In this document: piece after piece, positions 18,012 to 30,873 of the stretch
Position numbering within the stretch: the stretch's first letter is position 1
Layout of the letters: every line of letters begins with the position of its first letter
From: Bauldia litoralis
Lineage (GTDB): Bacteria > Pseudomonadota > Alphaproteobacteria > Rhizobiales > Kaistiaceae
Reading direction: 5' to 3'
DNA length: 64,000 bases
NCBI GenBank assembly: GCA_945882315.1
Contig: CAMCWB010000004.1
Location: forward strand, 1-64,000
Position numbers and translations under genes: made by a program
Notes under the pieces: generated by a model
Told to the model about the DNA's origin: nothing
What the model saw: the letters and a program-made list of their open reading frames with translations, nothing else
The model's database searches: none

Positions 18012-18103
18012 CCGCTCGTCCCCGCTGCGAGCGGGGACCCAGGGGCGACAGACTTAGGCCGCGCCGCGAAACCCTGGGTTCCCGCTTTCGCGGGAATGAG
18101 CGG
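18012..18103. repeat. REP-like inverted-repeat element A
   Basis: The left arm 18012-18044 and right arm 18072-18103 are imperfect inverted complements over about 32 bases. Each arm also contains its own GC-rich mini-hairpin. A related element lies at 25303-25385. Such small palindromic intergenic elements are dispersed in many alphaproteobacterial genomes and can act as terminators or mRNA-stability signals. Confidence 0.7.
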
Positions 18104-18131
18104 AGTACGGATGGGCCGATTCCTCATCTGG

Positions 18132-19478
18132 CTAGGCCAGCATGCCCGCCGGCTTCTCGATCAGGGCCTTGAAGGCGCCGAGGAGTTCGGCGCCGAGCGC
18201 GCCGTCGATGGCGCGGTGGTCGGCCGAGAGCGTGACGCTCATGACGGTCGCGATCCTGACCTCGCCCTTCTTCACCACCGCCTTCTCGAGGCCCGCGCCG
18301 ACGGCGAGGATCGAGGCGTGGGGCGGGTTGATGACCGCGGCGAAATCCTTGATGCCGTACATGCCGAGATTGGAGATCGCCGTCGTACCGCCCTGATATT
18401 CATGCGGGGCGAGCTTGCGGGCGCGGGCGCGGGCGACGAAATCCTTCATCTCGATGGCGATGGCCGAGATGCGCTTGGTCTCGGCGCTGCGCACGACCGG
18501 CGTGATCAGGCCGCCCGGAATCGAGACGGCGACGCCGACGTCGGACTTCTTGTGATGCAGCATGCCGCCTTCGGTCCAGGTGACATTGGCATCCGGAATG
18601 CGCTGCAGGGCGAGCGCCATCGCCTTGATGATGAGATCGTTGACCGAGATCTTCCAGATTGCGTCGCCGGCCTTGTCGCGCGGCGCCGCGGCGTTGATCT
18701 CCTTGCGGAGCGCCAGCAGCGCGTCGATCTCGGTATCCATCGTCAGGTAGTAATGCGGGATGGTCTGCTTGGCCTCGATCAGGCGCTTGGCGATGATCTT
18801 GCGCACATTGTCATGCGGCACGACCTCGAAGCTGCCTTCCTCGAAAAGCTTCATGATCTGTGCATCGGACGGCGCCTGGACCGGGCTCGGGCCGGAGGTC
18901 GGTGCGGATGGCTGCTTCGCCGCGAGCAGCGTCTTGCCGGAGGTCGCGGCCTCGACATCGGATTTCACGACGCGGCCATGCGGGCCGGAGCCGGCAACCC
19001 GCGACAGGTCGATGCCGCCATCCTTCGCCAGGCGGCGCGCCAGCGGCGAAGCGAAGACACGGCCGGCGCCGCTATCGGAGACGGAAGGAGCGGCGGCTGC
19101 AGTCACGGGCTTTTCCTTTGGCGCTTCAGTCTTGGTCGGTTCGGTCTTTGCGGGCTCGGCCACAGCGGGAGCCGCTTCGGCCTTCGCCGGCGTGGCAGCG
19201 GGCTTCGGAGCGGTCGCAATCACGCTCTTGTCTTCGCCTTCGGAGAGCAGGATCGCAATCGGCTGATTCACCGGCACGTCCTGCGTGCCCTCGGCGACGA
19301 GGATCTTGCCGAGCGTGCCTTCGTCGACCGCCTCGACTTCCATCGTCGCCTTGTCGGTCTCGATCTCGGCCAGCAGGTCACCGGACTTGACGGTGTCGCC
19401 TTCCTTCTTGAGCCACTTGGAAAGGTTGCCCTTTTCCATGGTGGGCGACAGCGCCGGCATGAGGATGTTGATCGGCAT
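18132..19478 (-). CDS. pdhC: Pyruvate dehydrogenase E2, dihydrolipoamide acetyltransferase
   Basis: This 448-residue E2 has an N-terminal lipoyl domain (1-80) with the lipoylated Lys in [13 protein letters not shown]. An Ala/Pro/Lys-rich linker and a peripheral subunit-binding domain (about 135-170, [19 protein letters not shown]) follow. The catalytic acetyltransferase domain ends in [17 protein letters not shown] with the catalytic His. It forms the core of the complex that converts pyruvate to acetyl-CoA. ATG 19478 is fixed by the conserved [12 protein letters not shown] start. It follows the DUF5076 gene by two bases. Confidence 0.97.
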   Translation of the reverse strand: MPINILMPALSPTMEKGNLSKWLKKEGDTVKSGDLLAEIETDKATMEVEAVDEGTLGKILVAEGTQDVPVNQPIAILLSEGEDKSVIATAPKPAATPAKAEAAPAVAEPAKTEPTKTEAPKEKPVTAAAAPSVSDSGAGRVFASPLARRLAKDGGIDLSRVAGSGPHGRVVKSDVEAATSGKTLLAAKQPSAPTSGPSPVQAPSDAQIMKLFEEGSFEVVPHDNVRKIIAKRLIEAKQTIPHYYLTMDTEIDALLALRKEINAAAPRDKAGDAIWKISVNDLIIKAMALALQRIPDANVTWTEGGMLHHKKSDVGVAVSIPGGLITPVVRSAETKRISAIAIEMKDFVARARARKLAPHEYQGGTTAISNLGMYGIKDFAAVINPPHASILAVGAGLEKAVVKKGEVRIATVMSVTLSADHRAIDGALGAELLGAFKALIEKPAGMLA

Positions 19479-19480
19479 CG

Positions 19481-19789
19481 CTAGTGGCCCCGCTCGTTGC
19501 CTTCGGAAGTCTGGCCGAGGTCGGTCGGACAGTCGAGTTCCGCCTGGAACATCTCGACCATCCGGGCCATCGCCTCGGCCTCGTCCATGACGCCTTCCTT
19601 CTCGAAGACGCGCGCCGCATGGCGCGCGACGTCGACAAGCAACATGCCCCACATGCCGGGATCGTCGAAGGCGCGGGTGAAGGAGATCGACAGGCCGCCA
19701 TCGACGACGAAGGCGCGCAGCACCTCCACCGCATCGGGATTGGCGAGCGCGTCCGGCGGTACTGGCTGTTCCTTCGGTCCGGCGCTCAT
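19481..19789 (-). CDS. DUF5076 domain protein of the pdh operon
   Basis: This 102-residue acidic protein matches the DUF5076 pattern: [25 protein letters not shown] near residue 17 and [20 protein letters not shown] near residue 47. Genes of this family are typically found in Hyphomicrobiales pdh operons between E1-beta and E2, as here. No biochemical function is established. The two-base gap to pdhC suggests translational coupling and a possible role in assembly or regulation of the complex, which is inference. Confidence 0.85.
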   Translation of the reverse strand: MSAGPKEQPVPPDALANPDAVEVLRAFVVDGGLSISFTRAFDDPGMWGMLLVDVARHAARVFEKEGVMDEAEAMARMVEMFQAELDCPTDLGQTSEGNERGH

Positions 19790-19805
19790 GGCAAATCGGC
19801 TTCCG

Positions 19806-20084
19806 CTATTTCCGCTTGGCGGCTGGTTTGCGGACCGGCTTCTTCGCCGCGCGCTTCACGGCCGGCTTCCTGGCGGTCTTCTTCTCTTCGGTCGTGATCG
19901 ACTTGGCGAGCTTTTCGACATTCTTGACGAGCTTGCCGAGGGCCTTCTGAAGAACGCCGAGTTCCTTCTTGCGGACGGCGAGCGTGTTCACGACCACCTT
20001 CCGCTTCTTCTTCAAGATGCTCGGCATGGAGATGGTCGGAATGACCGAGACGACCTTATCGACGAAGCTATCCGAATCCGACAT
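19806..20084 (-). CDS. Small lysine-rich, histone-H1-like tailed protein within the pdh operon
   Basis: This 92-residue protein has a short mixed N-terminal part (MSDSDSFVDKVVSVIPTISM), a central basic helix (about 25-65) and a tail rich in Lys, Ala and Pro (from about 68) with KKPVRKPAAK-type repeats. That tail resembles histone H1 or nucleoid proteins. It lies 11 bases after pdhB and 16 bases before the DUF5076 gene, inside the pdh operon. I do not recognise a family. Nucleic-acid binding is suggested only by composition. The compact spacing makes it a likely real gene. Confidence 0.65.
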   Translation of the reverse strand: MSDSDSFVDKVVSVIPTISMPSILKKKRKVVVNTLAVRKKELGVLQKALGKLVKNVEKLAKSITTEEKKTARKPAVKRAAKKPVRKPAAKRK

Positions 20085-20095
20085 CGCAGAATCTC

Positions 20096-21493
<1,398 letters not shown>

Positions 21494-21530
21494 GTGGCGG
21501 CGGTTCCCTGTCTGTCGTCGTCGCTCTTGG

Positions 21531-22604
21531 TCAGGCCCGGTAGATGTCGGTCCAGAGTTCCGACGGATCCGGCTCGGGACCGGCCTGAGCGAACTCGGCA
21601 CAGTCGACGACGATGTCGCGAATCTTTTTCTCGGTCGCTTTCAGTTGTTCTTCGCTTGCCCAGCGATTCTTGAGCAGGCGACCGCGGACGAGTTCGATCG
21701 GATCGCTCTCGTCCCGGATCTTCTGCACCTCTTCGCGGGTGCGATACTTGGCCGGATCGGACATCGAGTGACCGCGATACCGGTACGTCAGCATTTCCAG
21801 GATATAGGGTCCTTTCCCGGCGCGGCACCATGCGACGGCCTTGTCGCCCGCGGCCTTCACGGCACGTACGTCCATGCCGTCGACCTGCTCGCCGGGAATG
21901 TTGAAGGAAAGGCCGCGCCGCGAAAAATCGGTCTGCGCCGAGGAGCGCGTTACCGACGTGCCCATGGCATAGCGGTTGTTCTCGATGATGTAGACGGCCG
22001 GCAGCTTCCAGAGTTTGGCCATGTTGAAGCTCTCATAGACCTGGCCCTGGTTGGCAGCGCCGTCGCCGAAATAGGTCAGGCAGACGCGGTCGTTCTTGCG
22101 GTAGCGGTTGGCGAAGGCAAGGCCGGTGCCGAGCGATACCTGGCCGGCGACGATGCCGTGGCCGCCGAAGAAATTCTTCTCCCGCGAGAACATGTGCATC
22201 GAACCGCCCTTGCCGAGCGAGTAGCCCGTCCGGCGGCCGGTCAGTTCCGCCATGACACCGCCCGGATCCATGCCGCAGGCCAGCATGTGGCCGTGGTCGC
22301 GATAGCCGGTGATGACCTGGTCGCCATCCTCGATCGCCATCTGCATTCCGACGACAACGGCTTCCTGACCGATATAGAGATGGCAGAAGCCGCCGATCAG
22401 CCCCATGCCGTACATCTGCCCTGCCCGCTCCTCGAAGCGGCGGATGAGCAGCATCTGCTCGAAGGCGCTGAGTTCCTGCTCGGCCGAGAAAGCGGCGGGC
22501 GCCGAAGCCTTGCTCACTGTTCCGCCATTCGTCCCGCGCTTGGCGGAAGCTGCCGAAGGTTTCGGGCTGGTGGCGGCTTTACGCTGAACCTGGGCTTTGG
22601 CCAT
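21531..22604 (-). CDS. pdhA: Pyruvate dehydrogenase E1 alpha subunit
   Basis: This 357-residue ThDP-dependent subunit has the cofactor motif [17 protein letters not shown] (about residue 188) ending in the IIENN block. The phosphorylation-loop region is [15 protein letters not shown] (about 280). An Ala/Ser/Lys-rich N-terminal extension of about 40 residues precedes the catalytic fold. It is the first gene of the pdh operon (pdhA, pdhB, two small genes, pdhC). Two inverted repeats in the 170 bases upstream are candidate operators. Confidence 0.97.
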   Translation of the reverse strand: MAKAQVQRKAATSPKPSAASAKRGTNGGTVSKASAPAAFSAEQELSAFEQMLLIRRFEERAGQMYGMGLIGGFCHLYIGQEAVVVGMQMAIEDGDQVITGYRDHGHMLACGMDPGGVMAELTGRRTGYSLGKGGSMHMFSREKNFFGGHGIVAGQVSLGTGLAFANRYRKNDRVCLTYFGDGAANQGQVYESFNMAKLWKLPAVYIIENNRYAMGTSVTRSSAQTDFSRRGLSFNIPGEQVDGMDVRAVKAAGDKAVAWCRAGKGPYILEMLTYRYRGHSMSDPAKYRTREEVQKIRDESDPIELVRGRLLKNRWASEEQLKATEKKIRDIVVDCAEFAQAGPEPDPSELWTDIYRA

Positions 22605-22690
22605 GCGCTATCACTCCCCGCGAGGTCACAATTTCTATTGTGGGGGAAGGTAGCGGAAGGACTTTGCCAAACCAAGAAGTGCAGCGGTCT

Positions 22691-22718
22691 ATTTCAAGCA
22701 GATCTAATATGCTGAAAT
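22691..22718. promoter_or_regulatory. Imperfect inverted repeat upstream of pdhA
   Basis: ATTTC-A-AGC at the left and GCT-GAAAT at the right are inverted complements apart from one extra A. It lies about 90 bases upstream of the pdhA start and near a perfect palindrome at 22737-22755. Operator function is inferred only from symmetry and position. Confidence 0.3.
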
Positions 22719-22736
22719 GTGATAGGCGTTCGCGCC

Positions 22737-22755
22737 TGCACAATATTATTGTGCA
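22737..22755. promoter_or_regulatory. Perfect 8+3+8 palindrome between ftsB-like gene and pdhA
   Basis: TGCACAAT and ATTGTGCA flank three bases. The site is AT-rich in a GC-rich genome and lies 20 bases after the ftsB-like stop and about 135 bases before pdhA. It is a plausible regulator-binding site for the pdh operon. It lacks the GC stem expected of a terminator. Confidence 0.45.
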
Positions 22756-22774
22756 CTGCAATATAGCTGTAAGA

Positions 22775-23107
22775 CTACTGCAATTTCTGCTGAGGGGCGG
22801 TCATTCTGATCACAACCTCATCGGCTCTAATCCGGTTAAGCGCCGAACGCGCCTGTACATCCACCATATCGGCATCGAGCTTTTCGGAGCGGAGCAGCAT
22901 GACGCGCCGCTCGAAGTCGGCATGTTCGCGTTGCAGCGAAGCCAGTTGCACGGAAAGGCGCTTGGCTTCGATCTCGAGACGATCCATCGCCCAGATTCCA
23001 TAATAACCGTGAAAGGCATGGAAGCCGAAATAGCCGAGGAAGGCCACGGTCACGAGCGGCATCCACAGGCGTTTCAGGCGGGACTGACGATGCTGGCGGG
23101 TGATCAT
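22775..23107 (-). CDS. ftsB: FtsB/DivIC-family septum formation initiator
   Basis: This 110-residue protein has a short basic N-terminus, one membrane helix (about residues 17-35) and a coiled coil (about 42-75, RLEIEAKRLSVQLASLQREH). This is the topology of FtsB/DivIC, which links FtsQ and FtsL in the divisome. Its position between eno and pdhA is the usual one for ftsB in proteobacteria and Hyphomicrobiales. Sequence conservation in this family is low, so the call rests on topology plus gene order. Confidence 0.82.
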   Translation of the reverse strand: MITRQHRQSRLKRLWMPLVTVAFLGYFGFHAFHGYYGIWAMDRLEIEAKRLSVQLASLQREHADFERRVMLLRSEKLDADMVDVQARSALNRIRADEVVIRMTAPQQKLQ

Positions 23108-23417
23108 GGCGATTCCGATTCCGATGGAATCGACAATGCGCGAAGAGGCTTAATGGAGCGTTGCCGCGGAGCGCGAAGCGGTCCCGGCCGGCGTGCTTTG
23201 TCGAGCGCGTCATACACCCTCGGGACAAGCGTTTCATGCCAGCGATTTCTGGGTTTCTCGCCTTCTAAATCAGGCGAGGATTTTCTCGTATCAATCTATG
23301 AAGGCTGCAGTTTCGCTTGAGTCCGAGTTCCGTCGCGATGCGATCGACACCTGAGCGGTGGCGGCGAACCGCTCTTCGAGCGATTCGCTATCTATTCTCC
23401 GTAAGCCATTGCAATAT
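23108..23417. other. Intergenic region between eno and the ftsB-like gene
   Basis: In these 310 bases I see no gene. The only structure noted is a 7-bp stem (23257-23263 with 23272-23278) without a T-run. The region must hold the promoter of the ftsB-like gene or read-through from eno, but no convincing promoter motif was found. Confidence 0.5.
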
Positions 23418-24704
<1,287 letters not shown>

Positions 24705-24762
24705 TTACGGACCCTTGTTGCGCCGCTTCTACAGGACGGTTTCGCGGTGCGGAAGAGGAAGC

Positions 24763-24782
24763 AATGACGCAAAAGCGTCATT
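24763..24782. promoter_or_regulatory. Perfect 8-4-8 dyad between eno and queF
   Basis: AATGACGC and GCGTCATT flank AAAA. The dyad sits 5 bases upstream of the proposed queF TTG start and about 70 bases upstream of eno, so it could be a shared operator or a hairpin sequestering the queF start region. No known regulator motif was recognised, and it is not a preQ1 riboswitch by inspection. Confidence 0.4.
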
Positions 24783-24787
24783 AATGC

Positions 24788-25276
24788 TTGTCTGTTTCGT
24801 CGCCTCTGGCGCATAGAGCCCGAAAGGCAAAGACAAAACTGCAGCTCGGGCGATCCGTCGCCATCCCCGACGGCCCGGAAAAGGCCGTCCTCGATCGTGT
24901 CCCGAACCCACATCCTGACGACAGATATCTGGCGCGCTTCACCTTTCCGGAATTCACCTCGATCTGCCCGGTGACCGGCCAGCCCGATTTCGGGCACCTC
25001 GTCATCGACTATGTGCCGGGCAAGTGGCTGGTCGAATCCAAGTCCCTGAAGCTGTTCCTGCAGTCGTTCCGCAACCACGGCGCCTTCCATGAGGACGTGA
25101 CGGTCGGGATCGCCAAGCGCGTGGCCGATCTCCTCGACCCGCAATGGCTCCGGATCGGCGGTTATTTCAACCCGCGCGGCGGCATGCCGATCGACGTCTT
25201 CTGGCAGACCGGCAATCCGCCCTCAGAGGTCTGGCTGCCGGACCAGGGCGTCGCCGGCTATCGCGGGCGGGGTTGA
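24788..25276 (+). CDS. queF: NADPH-dependent 7-cyano-7-deazaguanine (preQ0) reductase
   Basis: QueF reduces preQ0 to preQ1 in queuosine biosynthesis. This 162-residue single-domain form shows the catalytic Cys in [16 protein letters not shown], the QueF signature ESKSLKLFL, and [16 protein letters not shown] with the Glu that binds the base. The likely start is the TTG at 24788; no ATG lies in frame between it and the conserved core, and the ribosome-binding site is weak. It pairs functionally with the yhhQ precursor transporter at 10 kb. Confidence 0.93.
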   Translation: MSVSSPLAHRARKAKTKLQLGRSVAIPDGPEKAVLDRVPNPHPDDRYLARFTFPEFTSICPVTGQPDFGHLVIDYVPGKWLVESKSLKLFLQSFRNHGAFHEDVTVGIAKRVADLLDPQWLRIGGYFNPRGGMPIDVFWQTGNPPSEVWLPDQGVAGYRGRG

Positions 25277-25302
25277 AGCGAAGGCACTCGCCCGATCACC
25301 TC

Positions 25303-25385
25303 CGTCACCCCGGCGGACGCCGGGGTCCACCGTGAGGGACGCTACACCGGCCGGTCACCATGGATTCTGGCTTTCGCCGGAATGA
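25303..25385. repeat. REP-like inverted-repeat element B
   Basis: The left arm 25303-25329 and right arm 25360-25385 are imperfect inverted complements, and each contains a GC-rich mini-hairpin. The organisation matches element A at 18012-18103, so both appear to belong to one dispersed family. It lies between the convergent queF and kdsA genes and may terminate both. Confidence 0.65.
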
Positions 25386-25429
25386 CCAGCGTGGGGGGAT
25401 GGCGCGTCGGTCCAATAAGAGCCGTTTGC

Positions 25430-26275
25430 TCAGCGGTGCGTCTTCCGCCGTGCCTTGGCGATGCGGTCGAAGGCGAGGAGTTCTTCCAGGAACGGCGCCA
25501 GGTCTTCGATCGGCAGCATGTTGGGGCCGTCAGACGGGGCCTTGTCGGGATCCTGGTGGGTTTCGATGAATACCCCGGCGACGCCGACGGCGACGGCGGC
25601 ACGGGCCAGCACCGGAACGAAACGGCGCTCGCCGCCCGATGTCGTCCCCTGCCCGCCCGGCTGCTGGACTGAATGGGTGGCGTCGAAAATGACCGGCGCG
25701 CCGGTGTCCTTCAGGATCGGCAGTGCGCGCATGTCGGAAACCAGCGTGTTGTAGCCGAAGCTCGCGCCGCGCTCGGTCAGGAGCACATTCGGATTGCCGT
25801 GGTCGACGATCTTGGCGAGGACGTTGCGCATATCCCAGGGCGCCAGGAACTGGCCCTTCTTGATGTTGACCACCCTGCCCGTCTCGGCGGCGGCAAGCAG
25901 AAGATCGGTCTGGCGGCAGAGAAAGGCCGGGATCTGGAGCACGTCGACGGCCTCGGCGACCTCGGCGCATTGGGACGCTTCGTGGACGTCGGTCAGCACG
26001 GTCACGCCGAGCTTGGAGCGGAGATCGGCGAAGATCGGTAGCGCCTTGTCGAGGCCGAGACCGCGCGGCGACGCGAGGCTCGTCCGGTTCGCCTTGTCGA
26101 AGGAGGTCTTGTAGACGAGGCCGATTCCCAAGCGCTTCGCCATCTCGGCCAGAAGCCCGGCCATGTCGAAGGCATGGGTACGGCTTTCAAGCTGGCAGGG
26201 GCCGGCGATGAGGGTGAAGGGGAGATCGTTGCCGAAGGTCGCGGCGCCGACCTTCACATGGGAGTTTGGCTGCAT
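25430..26275 (-). CDS. kdsA: 3-deoxy-8-phosphooctulonate (KDO-8-P) synthase
   Basis: KdsA condenses phosphoenolpyruvate with arabinose 5-phosphate to make KDO-8-phosphate for the lipopolysaccharide core. The 281-residue sequence has the family motifs [53 protein letters not shown] and [17 protein letters not shown] 26275 is the start of the conserved fold, so the much longer open frame upstream is ignored. It supplies the same envelope as the lipid A cluster at 56-60 kb. Confidence 0.97.
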   Translation of the reverse strand: MQPNSHVKVGAATFGNDLPFTLIAGPCQLESRTHAFDMAGLLAEMAKRLGIGLVYKTSFDKANRTSLASPRGLGLDKALPIFADLRSKLGVTVLTDVHEASQCAEVAEAVDVLQIPAFLCRQTDLLLAAAETGRVVNIKKGQFLAPWDMRNVLAKIVDHGNPNVLLTERGASFGYNTLVSDMRALPILKDTGAPVIFDATHSVQQPGGQGTTSGGERRFVPVLARAAVAVGVAGVFIETHQDPDKAPSDGPNMLPIEDLAPFLEELLAFDRIAKARRKTHR

Positions 26276-26325
26276 CGGCGGATCATAACCTCCCGGACGG
26301 AAAAGGCAGCAGGCGGACGGTCTTC

Positions 26326-27201
26326 TTACACAAGGCTTTCGTCTCCGGCGACAAAGGCGATGGCGACGCCGTGCGCGGCTTGCGGCGGGACGACGACGGC
26401 GCCCCTTATCTCGCGGAAGTCGATACTGTCGGCGCTCAACGCGGCCCGTGTCTTGCCGAGATCGGCGACCTTGATGCGGCACGCCAGGAAGCGGCGCGGG
26501 TCGGGCTCGGTCTTCTCGCCGAACCACGCCTCGTAGCCGACCGGCGAGAGAATCTCGATGGCGCCGTCGCCCGTGTCGAAGGTGACGCCGAGGCTCGTCG
26601 ACATCATGTCGCGCTTGCCGCTGAACCAGGTCAGGAAGGCGTGGAAGTCGGCCGGGTCGCGCGTGACCAGGACCGCCGAAGCGACCCCGGTCGCACCGTT
26701 CGCGTGCGCCTGAAATTCGGGCTGCCAGAAATTCTCCGGCCGGTGATGCTGGCAGGTGAGGAAGCCGGCCTCTTTCAAGCGCGGCTCGCGCGTAAAGGTG
26801 ACGGAGAAAGATACCGGCCGCTCGACGCCATCCGGTCCGGTCGCCATGCGCTCGAAATGCAGGGGCTCGAAGACCGGCAGGCCGTGCGCCTCGAAATCGA
26901 CGCGGTCGGCCGCTGCGTCGCTGCTCTTCAGGGCGAGCATCGACATGCCTTCGCGCTTCGCCAGGAAATCGCGGTTGAAGGCGGCGAACGAAAAGGTCCC
27001 GACGCGCGTTGCCGGAATCAGGGTCGGATCGACGACCGAGACCAGCTCCAGATAGGAGCCGCCGAACTGAACGACTGCGTTCGCGGTGCCAAAAGGGTGA
27101 TGGGCGATCGGCGCCACCGTGAAACCGAGGGCCTGAAACGTGCTACGGGTGGCCTCAAGATCGCGGACGGCGAAGATCAGATGGTCTATTCCACGCGGCA
27201 T
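26326..27201 (-). CDS. VOC-family (glyoxalase-like) protein
   Basis: This 291-residue protein starts [27 protein letters not shown], the beginning of a vicinal-oxygen-chelate domain. It continues with [14 protein letters not shown] (metal ligand Glu), and a second related half follows from about residue 140. The substrate is unknown; members include glyoxalases and dioxygenases. It is 50 bases upstream of kdsA on the same strand. A gene-specific function cannot be given. Confidence 0.85.
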   Translation of the reverse strand: MPRGIDHLIFAVRDLEATRSTFQALGFTVAPIAHHPFGTANAVVQFGGSYLELVSVVDPTLIPATRVGTFSFAAFNRDFLAKREGMSMLALKSSDAAADRVDFEAHGLPVFEPLHFERMATGPDGVERPVSFSVTFTREPRLKEAGFLTCQHHRPENFWQPEFQAHANGATGVASAVLVTRDPADFHAFLTWFSGKRDMMSTSLGVTFDTGDGAIEILSPVGYEAWFGEKTEPDPRRFLACRIKVADLGKTRAALSADSIDFREIRGAVVVPPQAAHGVAIAFVAGDESLV

Positions 27202-27301
27202 AGGCTCCCCGGTGTTTTTCTTTCGTTACACGGCCGCGCCACAATATGGCCCGAACTCGCCGGTCTCTCGCCTTAACTTCCACATTCGGTGCAACAGGTC
27301 C

Positions 27302-28036
27302 ATGCGCTCATTCCTCGCCCTCGCCTTCTCCCTCTTGAGCAGCGCCGCCCTGGCGCAGGCTTCCGGCGTCTCCAAATTCGGACCGGACGCGGCGCCCTTC
27401 TTCGACAATCTCGGCTATCTCCGCATCGCCCAGACGACGGATTACTGGCTGCTGACCAATTTTTACGCAACGCAGCCGACGCCGAACGGCAGTTCGGCCG
27501 CCGCCGCGGCCATGGTGGTCTCGGCCCTGCTCGGCGTGCCGCGACTTGCCGACGAGCAGATTCCGGATGCATCCGACCTGCTCGCCCAGGTGGCGAACCA
27601 GAAATGGAGCGTCGATATCGGACCGGGCGGTCGCGGCGTGACCTATGGCGAATTCACCAGCTATCTCCGCGAAAGCCTGAATGCGGTTGGGCTCGAGCAG
27701 GCGACGGTCGCGGCGACGACGCCGGCCGATGCAGAGCCGGCCTCGCTCGACGCCTTCCGTGCGGCACTGTCGGCCAACGAGGCTTCGGGCAAGGACGTCA
27801 TGCTCGTCTACTTCGATCGGGCCGTGGTGACGGGCGGAAACGGCGGAGCGCAGGTTTCGCCGATCGGCGCCTATGACGAGTCGCGCGACCTCGTGCTGGT
27901 CATGGATACCGACCGGGAATGGTACGTGCCCTACTGGACGCCAGCGACGACGCTGCTGGTCGCCATGGTGCGCTCTTCGGTGGGCGGCCCGCTCTCGGGC
28001 GAGCGCGGCGGCTATTTCCTGGTAGCGCGGCCTTAG
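27302..28036 (+). CDS. Phytochelatin-synthase-like secreted protein with degenerate catalytic triad
   Basis: The 244-residue protein has a signal peptide (1-20). Its fold resembles phytochelatin synthase/C39-like peptidases: an Ala-rich helix after TNFYATQPTPNGSS (51-65), the VTYGEF region (113-118), the AQVSPIGAYDESRDLVLVMD strand pair (183-202) and VPYWTP (209-214). Active family members use Cys-His-Asp. Aligning the blocks here gives Ser64, Gln184 and Asp202, so thiol chemistry should be impossible. It may be a binding or structural protein. ATG 27302 is chosen because the signal peptide follows. Its stop overlaps the convergent DUF29 gene. Confidence 0.7.
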   Translation: MRSFLALAFSLLSSAALAQASGVSKFGPDAAPFFDNLGYLRIAQTTDYWLLTNFYATQPTPNGSSAAAAAMVVSALLGVPRLADEQIPDASDLLAQVANQKWSVDIGPGGRGVTYGEFTSYLRESLNAVGLEQATVAATTPADAEPASLDAFRAALSANEASGKDVMLVYFDRAVVTGGNGGAQVSPIGAYDESRDLVLVMDTDREWYVPYWTPATTLLVAMVRSSVGGPLSGERGGYFLVARP

Positions 28037-28515
28037 AGCTGGCTCAGCCGGTCCGCCAGGCTCACGGCGTCGATCCGATCGACGGTGAAATCGTCCAGAG
28101 AAAAAGGCGCGTTCGGCGGCAAGGAAGCGGCGACGGCATTGCCTTCCGGCAAAGCCAATGTCGCCTGCTCGCAGGCCAGTCGCCATAGGGCCTCGAATTC
28201 AATCTTCTGACGCATCGAGGCGGCGTAGCGGCGCCTTATGTCGGAATGAAAGGCAAGAATTTCGCCGCGCCAATGGCGTGCGGCAGGTGACTCGGGCTCT
28301 GCTGCAAGCTTGATGAGATGAACGAGAATATTCTGAAGCTGGTTCTCGACCGCCGCAAGCTCAGATCGCCCCACGCTTTCGATCTCCTCCGCAACGTTCT
28401 CTACGTCGAACTCATTGGGAAGGTCGCGGCGTGTGCGGCCCAGCCGGCGGACAATCTCCGCCTGCTGTTCGGACCAAAGCAGGATGTCGTCATCATAGAG
28501 AGCTGAATGCGGCAT
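28033..28515 (-). CDS. DUF29-family protein
   Basis: The 160-residue sequence has the DUF29 signatures LYDDDILLWSEQQAEIVRRL near the start, NVAEEIESVGRSELAAVENQL (about 38-58) and a helical C-terminal half. DUF29 proteins are common in cyanobacteria and alphaproteobacteria and have no established function. ATG 28515 is preferred over the upstream codon at 28545 because the family motif begins right after it. Its stop codon overlaps that of the convergent phytochelatin-synthase-like gene. Confidence 0.88.
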   Translation of the reverse strand: MPHSALYDDDILLWSEQQAEIVRRLGRTRRDLPNEFDVENVAEEIESVGRSELAAVENQLQNILVHLIKLAAEPESPAARHWRGEILAFHSDIRRRYAASMRQKIEFEALWRLACEQATLALPEGNAVAASLPPNAPFSLDDFTVDRIDAVSLADRLSQL

Positions 28516-28597
28516 TCCGCTTCTCCGAAATCCAAGCCCCGCCACGGTTTACGCCCGGAGACGGGCGCAAACAAGGTGCCCGCGCAGGATTGATACC

Positions 28598-30229
<1,632 letters not shown>

Positions 30230-30345
30230 GGGCCTCGACCTTAGTCCCTATCCGAGTGATTCGTTGAGTCGAAAATGACCGGCAACAGGTGGCTGTTCCG
30301 GCGCGCTGTGGATCGTGCCGGTCCGGAGCAAGGCGTGACCATCTC

Positions 30346-30789
30346 CTAGGGCGCGGTCGGAACTTGCGGTGTGGCCGGTACTGCCGGTGCGGCTGGGACC
30401 GGCGGTGCCGCGGATGCGGGCGGCGTCGCGGGCGCTCCGGGAGCCGGCGCCTGCAGGCCCTCGAGCATGTCGAGGATGCCCTGACCGGTCCCGGGGGTGG
30501 CGCCGGGAACCGCCGGACCGGCCGGACTTGCCGTCGGAACCGTGTCGAGAATCGCGGACGGCGGCTCGTTCATGCGGGCAATGATGGTCAGCAGGATCGA
30601 GGTCGCGAAAAAGGCGGCTGCCAGGATACCGGTCGACCGGGTGAGCACGTTGCCGGTGCCGCGCGTCGTCATGAAACCGCCGCCACCGCCGCCGATGCCG
30701 AGGCCACCGCCTTCGGAGCGCTGCAGCAGCACCAGCGCGATCAACGCGATGACCACCATCAGGTGAATGACTATGATGACGGTTTCCAT
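30346..30789 (-). CDS. secG: Protein translocase subunit SecG
   Basis: SecG is a small membrane partner of SecYE. The 147-residue protein has two membrane helices (about 3-22 and 52-72), the conserved loop LLQRSEGGGLGIGGGGGGFMTTRGTGN between them and a Pro/Ala-rich cytoplasmic tail of about 60 residues. Such tails are common in alphaproteobacterial SecG. It is located between tpiA and pyrG, the canonical position. Confidence 0.94.
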   Translation of the reverse strand: METVIIVIHLMVVIALIALVLLQRSEGGGLGIGGGGGGFMTTRGTGNVLTRSTGILAAAFFATSILLTIIARMNEPPSAILDTVPTASPAGPAVPGATPGTGQGILDMLEGLQAPAPGAPATPPASAAPPVPAAPAVPATPQVPTAP

Positions 30790-30873
30790 CGAAAAATCCT
30801 GCCCGGTCCGCAGTGCGCGCGGCGCCTTTTACACGATCGATCCAGCCCTTGAAAGGGCGCCTGCAACCAGCCG

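Noticed and set aside
27237-27256. Sigma-54-like TGGCCCG upstream of the phytochelatin-synthase-like gene
   Set aside because: The GG and GC are nine bases apart instead of ten and the downstream element is CGCC, not TTGC.
28033-28036. Overlapping stop codons of the convergent phytochelatin-synthase-like and DUF29 genes
   Set aside because: Short convergent stop overlaps are common in compact genomes and need no special explanation.
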